Shown here: positions 45,600 through 56,951 of the stretch, piece after piece
Numbering within the stretch: position 1 is the stretch's first letter
Layout: the number at the start of each line of letters is the position of its first letter
Source of the DNA: Mucidula mucida
Lineage: Eukaryota > Basidiomycota > Agaricomycetes > Agaricales > Physalacriaceae
Direction: 5' to 3'
DNA length: 59,807 nt
Assembly (NCBI GenBank): GCA_015501055.1
Contig: JADNYV010000218.1
Span: 1 to 59,807 of the forward strand
Notes under the pieces: generated by a model
Told to the model about the DNA's origin: nothing
Seen by the model: the letters and a program-made list of their open reading frames with translations, nothing else
Databases searched by the model: none
Made by a program: the position numbers and the translations under genes

Positions 45600-47190
45600 A
45601 CAGACAGGCTACTAATGATGCATCTTTAGTGGCGCGGGATGTACCGGAAGTCCCAGTTAGTCGTCGGTACCGTGAACAACTTGGCTACTGTTGGATTTGA
45701 TAAGTCGCGTCATCCTTCAGCTGCGCCTCCACCTGAAGGGCAGCTGCTCAAGGTATTGTCTGTACCCTTTGATGAGGGAGCATGCAGGACTGATTGTACC
45801 ACAGTGTTCATGTTCTTTGGAACAAGGAGGAAGTCATGATGTGCTTCGTACTTACTACATAGTCACAATAATATTTCTTCCGTTAGGAGATTAACGGCGC
45901 CTACCAAACTGATACTGGTTGCTAGATTTGATATCAAATTTGAACTCGGTGAGCCTGGATCTGGTTAGTATACGCCTGTGGTGCGGTTCATTAAGACGTG
46001 GGTTAACAGAAACATACGCGTAGTCCGAGTTCCGCGGTTTTCTGCCCCAAGGGTGCCTTTTTCAACGAAAACTAGGCGTCATTTCTTGTAAAGTTGCCAG
46101 TTTGAAGAGTCGCATATCGCGTGTAATCGTCTTTGAACGTGGTGTTGTGTTCAGAAGAATTCGAGTCCTTACTAACAAGTTGAGCTTCTCCAAAAATCGA
46201 TTACGTCTATGCATAGAGACCAGTAGTTAGCATTGTCCTGGCAGGTGAATGGAGGGTACTAGTACGTACAGTTGTAGCTCTGGCCGTCTTTCCGGCCATT
46301 GTTGGTCCTGGGAAAGTGGTTCGCAAACGCTCCAGAAGCGCCGTTGTTGACGCTAGTAATCTTGTGCGTTAAGCGCACTAGGGAGATGATCGATCGAAAA
46401 CTCCCTCTGTGCACCAGGATGAAGCATGCCTGGGACTTCTCATTAAACCTTGTAGGTGTAGACTTTAATGGTCCAGTCGAGCCTCGCCGGATATTGGGAC
46501 CACTCGCCAGGCTCGGTAAACTGGTGTTCGAATAGGCAGGGAAGGCTTCCCTGTCAAAACGTTCAACCAGTCCCCGTGTGTACAAAAGAAATGACACTCA
46601 CTGCTTGAAGCCATCTGTCTTGGAATGCGGCGTCAGGTCGTTTGTCGCTCTGGTTTCAACCTCCAGCCTGGTGAAGTATAGATAAGGTGAAGTACTAGGC
46701 AATGAAAGTAGACTGACTCGAGTTCAGTGATATCAGAAACTTCCGCTTCAGAAGACATGCTCGTCATGTAAGAGTGATAGAGACGCTATCAAAGATTGGT
46801 GAACCCCATAGCTAATGCATTATAAGCATTGACGGACATGAGCCTCAGGGGAGTTTATCCCCGGAATGTTACGCAATGTGAGTCAGAGCGAGCACAAGCA
46901 GAAATCGGCTTGTTGAAGAAGAACCCATCCAGTGTCCCTGGATCATTAAGTTTCTAACGTGCTACTAGTCAGTGATGTCGGCGCATGTTATCTCCTATGG
47001 CAGTTAAATTTCATTTCTGGTGATAACCGGCGAACGAGAGCTCCATTGCACCACTATCGATGAATCTTGCGCCCTTCCGAGTGTGAGCGTGTCGTTGCAC
47101 AATTGGAAACAGACAGCAGACTGGCTACATCACAATCGGCTACCACTGCGTTCGGTCAGAAGACACGCCCTGGTCAATGATTTTAGAGAC
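45600..47190. other. Intergenic, no gene recognised
   Basis: Several short frames with intron-like words but no family signature on either strand. A TTGATATCAAATTTGAA near-palindrome lies at about 45927. Confidence 0.4.
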
Positions 47191-47199
47191 AGATAGTCA

Positions 47200-47640
47200 A
47201 GATGCTATAGGTTCGGCTGAAGTTCCAAGGATGGACGCACGGACAACGGCAGTACGGACTGTAGCGTTCGACTACACCATTAGACGCGTGTTTCGACCTC
47301 GAAGGAAAGTCGACAAGCTGCGAGAGAATGGTTGAATGTAATGGACGCGTTCCCTGCACCTCTTACGGCGCTAAAGCAGGGGTGGCATGATGTATCGCGA
47401 ACGCAGACAAGGCGCGCCTTTTGTTGAAGGTGCAGGTCGTGCCCGTGGCCAAAAGTTCTCTGCCGATGGAAGAATGCCGAATGACTGTGAGAAGGGACAG
47501 GTTGTGGAGTTGGATCAAGTAGGTGAAAGGCGTAGATGGCGTCCAAATATCTCAAACAAGCGGCAGGAGGGTCCTTCAGTGAGGTGCTGACGACCTTTGG
47601 AACCCTATCATAACCACCAGCGATAGCCAGTGTTCAAATT
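47200..47640 (+). repeat. Repeat-gene family R, copy D (partial, diverged)
   Basis: It aligns by eye with 8220-8660 of copy A: GTAGCGTTCGAC, then CGAAGGAAAGTCGAC, AATGGACGCGT, ACAAGGCGCGCCTTTTGTT, GAATGACTGTGAGAA and GGAGGGTCCTTCAGT. The 5' half of the unit and the tail are missing. FunK1-B follows within 70 bp. Confidence 0.65.
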
Positions 47641-47703
47641 TGCTGTGGCTGTTGAAAGCTTCTCAGTTGGAGATAGACAGCAAAAAATTGCTGGCTGCAA
47701 GGT

Positions 47704-48876
47704 GGGAGAATGATCGGCAGCTCGGCGACACGATCAAGGCGACCTCGATCACGTTACTCGTTAGCTCTTAACAAAGAACCACCACATTCCCATTGTTCGC
47801 CAATTCCCTATTGCCTCTTTGGGAATCCCGTCCACATTTCTTGCTTGGTAAGTCACGGTACAATGGGTTGTCGGTGCTATAAAGGCCATCTCGTGGCTGC
47901 CTACTTTCACCTTTCCCCACCACTATCACTCAATTCTGATTTTCACAATGGCAGATATCGTCGATAGCAATACCGCGCCGCGGACTCCCGCCACCGCCAA
48001 CACTACTCCTTCGCCTGCGAATCCAACGACACCACCCCAGACTCATACCTGGAACGATTGAAAAGAAGGAGGAAGCGAATGGCGCCAACGTTATCGTGAC
48101 CAAGTTTGGCAAATATCGGAAACCCAACGGAGAGTGTCGAAACCTTGCCGTTGACATGGGACATTATACAGAGGATAATTTGCCCGCCAAGAACGCTACT
48201 GTTCATCGCTTGATGGAAACCAACGTCGAATTCAAGCCTTCTGCCTCCTACGATCCGTTTGTGGACCCACCTGAGACAACCACTGCCGGCGCACCAATTG
48301 GAAACAGCGATACTGTCAGTGAGGTGGAGGAGGACAATGTCAACTATGACTCGTTTGCTGATGCTGCTGCCGGCGCCCCTTCCCTCAGCCAACCCTCCTC
48401 CGGCTATTCTTCACCTAGCATCTCTACCGGTGCTGCGGTTTTCTCGTCGACTGAATCTGCCGTTCTTGACGTCCCCATCACGGCGAACGACTGGCCTGGC
48501 GAGAGTAAATTGGTGCACGGCAAGGAAACCCGCGGCCAGATCGCCTCGTACGCCGGCATCACCATGTTCTTGTCCTACCGCAAACACTTCATGAGTGTGG
48601 TGGTCTTCGGCACATATGCGAGGTTGATTTTCTGGGACCGTCGCGGCGCTGTTGTCTCTCGACGATTCAATTATCAAAAGGGCGGTGGAGATGAAATTCT
48701 GTTCAAGTTTTACCTCCGGTTCTCGCAGCTCACTTCTGAGCAGCGTGGCTATGATCCCACAGTGGTCGAGGTACCTCCCACCGATCCAGACGCCGAGGCT
48801 GCCCTGGTGCAGTTCAAGAAGTACGACAGAGACATGTGGCATTGCAACGCGCAGATGAGGTCGTGCACTGAAGCAA
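47704..48876 (+). pseudogene. FunK1 kinase, copy B: empty site, internal deletion, 3' loss
   Basis: The upstream flank (47704-47767) joins the region corresponding to 19191 with a single TC, so this copy predates or escaped the transposon insertion. The ATG is at 47948. Compared with copy A, 366 bp (19481-19846, exon 1 end, intron and exon 2 start) are missing, with the 3-bp word CGA at both ends of the deletion. The coding loss of 314 bp shifts the frame. The rest is very similar to copy A (ETRGQIASYAGITMFLSYR kept) until AGCAA at about 48876, where a Gypsy-1 fragment begins. The catalytic loop and everything after it are absent. Confidence 0.9.
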
Positions 48877-49484
48877 ATGTGCGATGATCAAACAGCGAAG
48901 TGCTGATCGACGATCAGGGATGTGTGGTAGGTGGTAGAAAGTAGTTCCGATCTTCTGTTAGCGACTGACTAAGCCACGAGACTCAACCAGGTACCACAGC
49001 AAGAACTGGAAGAGAAAGCGTTCGCGTTCGTAAGACTAGGCTAGGCCAGGTGTATAAACGAGATCGGAACTAAAGTACAATGATACTACACTACTGCTTA
49101 TATACTAGTAAGTCTGTGTTTGAAGCTCCTTGTCCATACGCGTTTCCACTAGGGATGCTCCACGCCCTTGACCCAGTGTTGTATGCTACTAGTCCGTGAA
49201 ACCATTAAATACGAGTGGTGACTGCATGTAAGTAATAATACTGAAACGACCATGTGTGCTACGAGTGTCGGCGGTGTGTATACAATAGGGAGTCCATGAG
49301 GTATCGGCATGTATGATGTCATCCATGTGTTGGGCGTGTGTCCGACATGAGTACGGCTTCGGTAATGAAAAGGGGTATGATCGGTGACGAAACAGATGAT
49401 GAAACGGTCCGTTGGTTGATAAGACAAGGCTCCCGATAAGATATGATAAGATGTGAAAATGTGAAAATATGGCGATTCATAACA
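48877..49484 (-). mobile_element. Gypsy-1 fragment: complete LTR plus 79 bp internal
   Basis: On the minus strand, 49484-48956 is a 529-bp LTR with the same ends as those of Gypsy-1. It is followed by internal sequence matching 26757-26835, including the primer-binding site, up to the FunK1-B junction. There is no second LTR and no target duplication. It differs from the full element at several positions (for example in the stretch near 49010-49030), so it is an older insertion than Gypsy-1. Confidence 0.9.
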
Positions 49485-49487
49485 CTC

Positions 49488-49615
49488 GCGCCATGAAACC
49501 AGCACAGATGCCAGGATACTTCCCGCACACAGAGGATATGAAGGTGCTGCGCCTGGTGTATTCTTACTCACTTGGCTCGAACTCATATCTCGAACCAGGA
49601 AATGTGAGCGTTGCT
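49488..49615 (+). repeat. 128-bp segment also present in the 5' part of DUF6535-C
   Basis: CTCGCGCCATGAAACCAGCA through GAAATGTGAGCGTTGCT is almost identical to 52326-52455. Here it begins directly at the Gypsy-1 LTR end. At 52.3 kb it is embedded in a longer reading. Confidence 0.9.
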
Positions 49616-49699
49616 AGTCAGTAGCAAGGCTTCTGACCAACGACACTACTTAGCAGTGATGTCGGCAAATGAGGCTTCGCCGGTATTGTCTAGGATTAA

Positions 49700-51882
49700 T
49701 CAGTCGTCTGAGATTGACCAAGCGTCGTCTGCACCCGATCCCAGGTGAATGCACAGACGCCGTTGGTACGACTCATACAAGTAGTGTGTAAGACGTCCTT
49801 ATGCTTTCACTTCAGGCCGCATCTGTGATTGAGGGCTCAGACGAAGACTAAAGTTCTGTCCCAATATCAGCACTTGAAGGAGGAGTGGGAAGATACCAGA
49901 AATGTATGCCTTAGCCCTTGGGTCCTCTCTCCACTTTTCCAAAGCTAAATCTTTTCCGAAGAGGCAAGGCGATGTGAAATTCACAGCTCAGCCTCAGAAT
50001 GAGGCCAAAACCCGTGGAAAACATGCCTTGACCATCTGGTGAAGCGTGACACAACCAAATGCAATGCTTGGGGTGAAGACGTTGATATCATTCTCATCTT
50101 TGTCTGTATCCTTCATCCTTGGGTACGAGTGTTTTCTGATTAGATTGTAGGCGGGTTTGTTTTCTGCGGTGGTCGCCACATTTACGATTGATTCCTACAA
50201 ATGGCTTGAGGCCCATCCAGCCGATACCATAAATATGATACTACAGCACCTTTCTGGACAGCTGGCCGGCACTCAGAGACTGGAATATGTGCCAGCTCTG
50301 TTTGTGATCACTTCATCCGTGCGCCGTATCAATGTTTGCTGGTTTCTCAGTCTTATGTTTGCATTAACGACAGCTGTTCTGGCTATTTTGTGCAAACAAT
50401 GGGTTCGCAAACACCGCCAGGAGCTCCCAGCGCGTTCTTATTAGGAGGAGATTTCTCTCCGCCAGATGCGTTTTGAGTCCCTTCGCTATTGGAAAGTGGG
50501 AGGAATTGTTGCAACCTTGCCGCTTCTGCTCCAAATCGCCCTTGTCTTTTTCTTCATAGGCATTGTTGATCTTCTATGAACTCGCAACAGAACTCTTGCT
50601 GCAATCATTTTGGCGTGGGAGCTACTCACTGTCACGGTTGTTATAATCACGACTGTGCTTCCGGTGGTTGTTTTTCTGTACTACACCAAGGGAAACCCCG
50701 AAGGTTATAATATGGAGCATGCTGATGTCCTCCCATGCGCTTTTAAATCCACGCAATGTGGCTCTTCTTGAAGGCCGTCCTCATTCTCCAAGGCTTCATT
50801 CACAGTGTCATCTCCCTTGACTTTAAACCCTCGGCGTCTCGGGCCATCTACAGCACCATCGAGTCTTGGACATTCTCCGACCTTCCAATAATAAAACGTC
50901 AGCCCACTCCGAATCAACGGGAATCAAGCTTTGCTTGATATCTCTGTAGTGGCTTGGGGTGGATAGACGTGCACGTCTCCAACAAGGATATCGTGCCTGA
51001 TCTATACTATTGCCTTGATCACATGGACATCAAATATTTTGATCCTTCAAGGTTTTCAAGTTCCCCCCCCCTGTTCTAGCTTGGCCGATCAAGTTCGCCC
51101 GGCAACGACGACAAGCAGTACCGCCTGAACAAGCAAAATACGCTTCTGCAATTCTGCTTTTGATGCCTTCTGTATGATGACCGGCGGCTCCAGAAACCGC
51201 TGGAACAGCTCATAGTGCGCCGCATTGCCGACGTGAAATACTGCACCAAATCCAAGAAGCCTGTTCCTCCAGAGGGTACGCACTTACATCCGCTTTCTTC
51301 AGCATCCAATTGATTGAGAAGGACAGCTTGGAATTCGTCTATATTCAGAATGATGTCCTTACGCGGAGAGGCTGATTGGAGTCCGCCATTCCTTTGTGCT
51401 CTAATCGCTCACGCCATACACTTATCATTCTTATTGAGACTGTTCTTCAGGACGCGGGCAAGCCGCACGCGAAGTACGCCGACAACGTGGAAGTGATCTG
51501 GATCTGTTGGCTCATTCAAGATAGCCTCGACTTTCGGGATTTGCAGGAATTTGAGGATAATGCAGCCGTTGGTTGTTATCTCATGGAAGAAGGAGTCCTT
51601 CGCACCCTTAGTCAGGCAACCGCTGGTGATGATGGGAAACGTGATGTGTTTATCAGTTGCTGTGAGACTGATGAGGAGGATATTCCTGCTGGAAGCATCA
51701 GAGGCGTAGTTAATAGCCTAGAGTGCAGGCGGTTGAAGTTAGAGATTGAAGCGTCAGAATCATGGAAAGCGCTAGTTGATGATCTGAACCTAGTAGAGCC
51801 TGTAGATGATGTCCGAGTCAGTTTTCTACAGGGCGCTTACTTCAATTTCTGTGTGAGTGCAAGACTTCTGCTGCTTCTTTGA
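49700..51882 (+). pseudogene. DUF6535 membrane protein, copy B
   Basis: This copy keeps the N-terminal exon missing from copy A. It reads PWKTCLDHLVKRDTTKCNAW then GEDVDIILIF (about 50015-50105), followed by an intron from GTCTGT to TTGTAG and AGLFSAVVATFTIDSYKWLE (from about 50151). This is the full DUF6535 core. The frame is then broken by TAG at 50442-50444 (copy A has CAG) and by the TGA at 50577-50579 that copy A shares. It has a one-base loss in CACGCAATGTGGC relative to copy A (about 50755). The soluble C-terminal part (51400-51810) is open. After VEPVDD it diverges from copy A and ends at 51882. Likely an integral membrane protein family, function unknown. Confidence 0.78.
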
Positions 51883-51884
51883 GA

Positions 51885-52230
51885 TGTAGCAACCAATGAG
51901 TATGTCCGAGCGGCGAGGTCCGGTCCGGTTATTATTTTACTCCGACCACTCTCTTGACAGCTCTCTTGCTTTTTGACAGCACCGGCCACCTGGTAGCAGA
52001 TGGCAAGCATTGACAGAAGTAACATAGATACCCGGCAAATAGGTCTGAAACAGCAGAATATGAACACTAGTGCAATGTGCCATATGATTGAAGTGCAACA
52101 GGTCGACATTTCTCGTAAAGGACTCTGTTCCACGACGTTAATAGTGCAATTTTCTCGGCAATATCTCATTCATTGGTTCGAGCCAGTAATACTTATATCA
52201 ACACAGCGCTAAGCTGACGGACTCCAAACA
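51885..52230. other. Spacer between DUF6535 copies B and C
   Basis: No gene recognised. A CTCTTG-rich direct repeat occurs near 51940-51975. Confidence 0.4.
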
Positions 52231-52823
52231 ATGTCTTCACCCACTCACGCGACACTGACTTCTGGCATTTTGGAAGGCGATCTTGGCATGCAGTCACTTC
52301 CACCGCCTGTGCAATCCCCTTGTGCTCGCGCCATGAAACCAGCACAGATGCCAGGATACTTCCCGCACACAGAGGATATGAAGGTGCTGCGCCTGGTGTA
52401 TTCTTACTCACTTGGCTCAAACTCATATCTCGAACCAGGAAATGTGAGCGTTGCTCGAAGTACGCCGACAACGTGGAAGTGATCTGGATCTGTTGGCTCA
52501 TTCAAGATAGCCTCGACTTTTGGGACTCCCAGAAATTTGAGCATTACGATGCCGTTGTTCGCTATCTCATGGAAGAAGGAATCCTTTATACCCTCCATCT
52601 GGCAATCAGTAATGATGATGAAGAACGTAAAGTGTTCATCAGTCGCTGTGAGCCCGACAGCGACTATATTTTCCCTGGAAATATCAGAGGTGTTGTGCAT
52701 CTTCTAGAGGACAAGTGGTTGGAGTTTGGAATTGAAGCGTCAGAACCATGGAAAGCGCTAGTTGATGACCTGAATCTAGTATATCCTGTAGATGACATTA
52801 GGACGGGTAACAAAATAGCGTAG
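52231..52823 (+). pseudogene. DUF6535 C-terminal fragment, copy C, joined to a foreign 5' part
   Basis: The C-terminal half (52460-52823) reads KYADNVEVIWICWLIQDSLD and ends DLNLVYPVDDIRTGNKIA, clearly related to copies A and B but more diverged (for example DFWDSQKFEHYDAVVRYL). It is preceded, from 52231, by a frame beginning MSSPTHATLTSGILEGD that is unrelated to the DUF6535 core and includes the 128-bp segment shared with 49488. The join is at about 52456 (GTTGCT to CGAAGTACGCC). Membrane segments are absent. Confidence 0.65.
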
Positions 52824-52829
52824 ACAAAC

Positions 52830-53590
52830 CTTGAACCAAGGTGCAATCATTTTCTTAGTACAAACTCGCCGTACCTGCAACGTCAAAATGAGTGGTACAA
52901 CTACGCCTCGTGTATAACGGCACTGAGGATGCTGTCAACTCTTTCGAACTCCACATGGATCACCATCATTCCTCAGCAAGTTGGATATGTCGCCGACTTC
53001 TGCAACGCCGTTTGAGAAACAAGGGGGGGGTGCGAATATGTGGATGGTGCTCCTTAAGAGGCTCGGTGTCTAGGTGCATACTGGTGTGTGGAGTAGATGT
53101 TAATATCTTGTTGGGCATCTGGCAATTTGTGTAGGAATGAGGGGATACAATTTCTTGAATGCACCTTTGTCTCTGGTCAAGAAAGGCCTTGAACTCCAAC
53201 TGAGGGCTGCACGCGTCGTGTTTTCAATGAGAACCCGCGACGGCAGTTGTACTACATTTTGCGAGGTCGAACATCTGCTTCGCAAGGAAACGTGGGCGCA
53301 GGACTTTGCTATCTTCTGAATGTTCACGTTTTCCTGAACTTACGTGTTTTCAGACAGCGAGGAGTTGAAGGCTACAAAACAACAGTTAGACATAAATATT
53401 GTTCAACTTTTAGAGTGAGTGTACCTTCACATGACACCTAAAGTGAAGGCGCAGTTGTCGCTGTGTCATCAAAACTGACGGTGCGCAAGTCGTTGATAGT
53501 GCCCTCAACCAACTGAGACCTTCCAGTACAGTTGGGGTCACTAGAATCGGCGGTGAGTAACGCTTATCTGAATGACCCTCTACTAGATGC
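52830..53590. other. Intergenic, no gene recognised
   Basis: Short frames only. A G-run of 8 occurs at 53022-53029. No family signature is seen on either strand. Confidence 0.4.
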
Positions 53591-53878
53591 TCATGCAAAA
53601 AGGGTGCATATTATCCCAGGAGCCCTCCTTGCGCTGGTAAAGGAGTCGTCTTGACCAGAGGACCTGAAGTCACCACATCCGCTGGGCAGGACCGTTGACG
53701 TCCATTCGAAGCAAATGCCCAACAGGTTCAGGTTGTTGCACCCGGTAAAGATGGTCATGGCACTGGGACCTTGGGCAATGCCCGTGTTGTTGGGGACAGG
53801 AGCGAGAGCATCAGCGCGGTTGACGATGGACATGGCCAACGCGGTGCTGCTGAGGAAAGCAACGGTGAGCTTGAACAT
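53591..53878 (-). CDS. Small secreted Cys protein, copy 2, intact
   Basis: A single exon of 95 residues with ATG at 53878. The first 25 residues (MFKLTVAFLSSTALAMSIVN) form a signal peptide with a likely cleavage after the Ala-rich end. The mature part has four Cys (TGCNNLNLLGICFEW, SGCGDFRSSGQDD, IICTLF), presumably two disulphides. LPSG, GQD and CTLF are shared with the broken copy at 45.3 kb. A TATA box lies about 50 nt upstream. Function unknown; small secreted proteins of this size are common in Agaricomycetes. I am confident that it is a gene because the frame, signal peptide and paralogue agree. Confidence 0.75.
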   Translation of the reverse strand: MFKLTVAFLSSTALAMSIVNRADALAPVPNNTGIAQGPSAMTIFTGCNNLNLLGICFEWTSTVLPSGCGDFRSSGQDDSFTSARRAPGIICTLFA

Positions 53879-53926
53879 GGTACTAGTCGATGAACGGGCA
53901 GTGAGGAATCTCTGTGAATCGCAGGC

Positions 53927-53934
53927 CTTATATA
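53927..53934 (-). promoter_or_regulatory. TATA box of small secreted protein copy 2
   Basis: TATATAAG on the minus strand, about 50 nt upstream of the ATG at 53878. Confidence 0.6.
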
Positions 53935-53939
53935 TGGGA

Positions 53940-55439
53940 GTAGGCTGTTCTTTTCAGTAGATTCAGAGGTAAATTTCCTACATGCTTTTGTTGTTCATCC
54001 TCCAAGGAGGTATCCAGAGTTGCTATTTGTTCCTTGTTAACGAGGTACCTTCAACCTGCTGCTGATGCTGATTTTACTCCTGTCGGAGAGTAATACCCAC
54101 CCATATCAAAGGCTTGACTTCCTTCAATTCGCGGCTGAACTTGAAGAGCGCGTTCCTTGCAGAAGAAGACGGTTAACATGAGAGGTTATTCTTTTCTTCA
54201 GGACCAACCACTCACAAGTATCGATGTCTTCAATGACTACATATGGCACCGCTGTTGTCTTGAATGTGTTCCATTTGTTTGCAGTATTGAGCTCGCTGTA
54301 GTGCATTCGCCGAAGTCGATCCTGCCTGCCTTGCTAGCCATACTTTCCTAATAAGAATCCTAATGCTGATCTAGTGTTCAATACCTTGCTCCCCCGTGCC
54401 GGAAAAGTGTGACCAGGAAGGATCGTGCAATGCTCAATCCATCATGTTTCAGTAAAAGAATGTTGCAGAACATTAGTCTTACTTTCTGTCCTTCGCGAGT
54501 GTTCTCCTTTGAATGACCAAGATCTTGGTCTCTTTGATTCAAGCACTCTTCGGAATCTTCTATTGTCACTCCGAGTCAGCCAAGTTATGACCCTCCACTT
54601 GCTCATTGTTCAGCGTTGACCAGCATGGTCGTCCCTTGTCCTGTAGCAACGGTCACAAGACGACGCATGTCGCAGGTAACAGGCCGGCTTTAGCGACTGC
54701 AAATGATGGAGCGCGCGACGACTCTACAGCTATTTCGGGAAATGGTTGGCTTAAACCTATGCACGGCGGTGCGCACCAAGGTGACCCGTATCAACGCGTG
54801 TAAGTCTACGACGCCAAAACTATCATTATTCATACTCGATACTTTGTTTGTGAGCTTCTGAAAGGCTGGTCCTTTCTGAATCTCCTCCAATCTGCTGGCG
54901 ATTCTGTCCCTGAGTTCAAGGTAATGGCCTTTAGTTTGGCGGCGACTGAGAGATACTGTTCCTGCATTTTGCAAATAAAGTTTTCCTCACATGGTTGCAG
55001 GAATATATTTGCAGTGGAGGCGTCGGGTTCGTAGACGAAAGAGCAGAATCAAAATCCGTGGTGCAGTATTGCTATTGACTGTGTCTGCCGTGAGGAAGGT
55101 GAGAAACGAGAAGTAGTGGCGGGGAAAGGTGAAAGCACATAGCAGCCACAAGACAGACTTTATAGTATCAAAGAATGACTGTCACGAGACTTACCTAACA
55201 AGTAATGTGAGCAGAATACCCATTTATAAATTGGCAAACAATGAGATGACTGCGCAACGTACAATGTGGTGGTTGTTTGTTAAGAGCTAACGAGTAATGT
55301 GATGCGTTGGCCTTGATTGCGTGACGCGTTGAACAATTATCTTCGACTACTACAGTATGAAATCGAGGCTACGCATGTTGCCGAGCTGCACAGGTGTAGA
55401 CACCCAGCGGTGTCATCTTCAGCACCCTCAAAACTGACG
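53940..55439. other. Intergenic, no gene recognised
   Basis: About 1.5 kb of short frames on both strands without a family signature. A reading on the plus strand at about 54624-54803 has no support beyond being open. Confidence 0.4.
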
Positions 55440-55620
55440 CCCTTCAAGATGTCGGTCCTAGGCTCGACGGGCTCCAAAAAATTCAAGGACTACGACTCCC
55501 TCTGGCGCGGTGTGCCCCAAAAACTCTGACCGCCGTCGTTTGGGAGCGCCCACCCACAGTAGCCTACATCGGACGACACGTCAAGAAATACCCTAAGTAT
55601 CTCGTCATGGTGACGTGAAA
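55440..55620 (+). pseudogene. VPS62/DUF946-like fragment, copy 2
   Basis: GSTGSKKFKDYDSLWRGVPQKL followed by a stop corresponds to the WNNAGSEKPKDYSLWRG part of the copy at 9.95-10.01 kb. The following sequence (CACGTCAAGAAATACC, TATCTCGTCATGGTGACGTG) matches 10585-10630. Only this short stretch survives. Confidence 0.55.
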
Positions 55621-56094
55621 AACTTCCGCGACATATTGACACTTTGAACTTTCAATCAACCGATGCTCATTACATAGACTACGAACTTGACAATATATGG
55701 CAGTAGTAGATCGTCCATGTGTGAGCAGATCGATGTCAGCCACAGTTGTCCGCTAATATACATCAGGAAGTCTACACCCGGCTTTTTGCCCTTTTGGGCT
55801 TTTTTGCTTTTGACTGTAAGTTTTTGCTTCCACTGCACCTCGACAGTCATTCCTGTATTGCCCAAAACATGTTTCATTGGTAGAACTACATTGTAAAACA
55901 TCAGTGATACCATGGCAGGCCAAACAAAAAAGCTGCAGAAATGAGAGGCACGATAGGGAATTGAACTTGTGACCATAAATGACATGACCTGTGGGCTTGC
56001 GGCTTTTTTGTGGTGTACAAGTGGCAGAAAGTTCAAGAAAGTCCGATGTCGAACTTGCTGATGTGTGCCCATACCAGTCATATTCTGCGCTGTT

Positions 56095-56620
56095 CTCCTA
56101 CCGCTGTGGGTTTACCTGAGCAGAGCTGAGATTCGGAGCGAATTGAGTAGGCCGAGAATACGCCATGGGACAGTAGTAGCCTTGTAGCGGAAAAGCAGCG
56201 TCCTCCTTTGCTGTCCTTGTAGTGGTCGAGAAAATCGAATTCTGCTGGAGCTCGTGGCGGTTCAGGTCAAAGCTGTATTTCCGAATTCGGCCTCGATCAA
56301 CCTGATCCAGAACCATCGCCTCGTACGGTCCAACTGCTACCGCCACCTCCAATTCTCGGTTTAGATGATTTAAATCTCTGTTCCGCTGGCTTGTCCGATG
56401 GGTCCCCTTCTTGCGCTCAACTGGTCCAGCTTACAGTCAACGAGCTCTCGTAAGATAGTATTTCCTCTCAGGTCACTTTACACCCCCAGAAGATTGTATT
56501 GAAGCACGGGAGGAACTACGAGAATGTGGTCCAGTACTGGAGGACAGAGTTTTGACACTATCATTTCAACTATACCGGCAGCCTCGTCGACGAAGTCTGT
56601 CCGACTAAGTTGTTGTGTTC
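56095..56620 (+). repeat. R-family tail block without the R gene
   Basis: It shares GGCGGTTCAGGTCAAAGCTG, CTGGCTTGTCCGATG and AGATTGTATTGAAG with the tails of R copies A (9.0-9.3 kb) and B (25.8-26.2 kb). It leads directly into the SDR upstream region. The sequence GACACTATCAT at about 56556 corresponds to the Gypsy-1 insertion point in the other copy of this block and is unoccupied here. Confidence 0.7.
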
Positions 56621-56951
56621 ACGAGACATTCCGTCATTGGGTGTGCCTTTGCATCAGTAGGGATACCCTGCTGGTATATCCGGGTCTGGTCGACCAGTGA
56701 CGGTGACACGAATCACCATGATGTTCGTGGCATCGTCTTAGTCAACCATTGGACTGGAGCTATTCATCGCCTGTAATCACCCCTCAAGTACCTCGTCAGC
56801 ATTAAGCATATCCAACGCTTGGTTCTATGCTGCCTTTTTACGTCTCTTCTACGTCCCAGCCGCATACGCGGCGATCTAAACTTATTGGAACCCCGGAATC
56901 TGCCGAGACTCATTTATATCGTGTTGGGAAAGTGCTCACCTCCCACTGGCA

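Noticed and set aside
56098..56352. Minus-strand reading YSFDLNRHELQQN in the R tail, with similar readings near 42170 and 9010
   Set aside because: The similarity follows from the shared repeat DNA; the frames are short, lack starts and splice sites, and diverge on either side.
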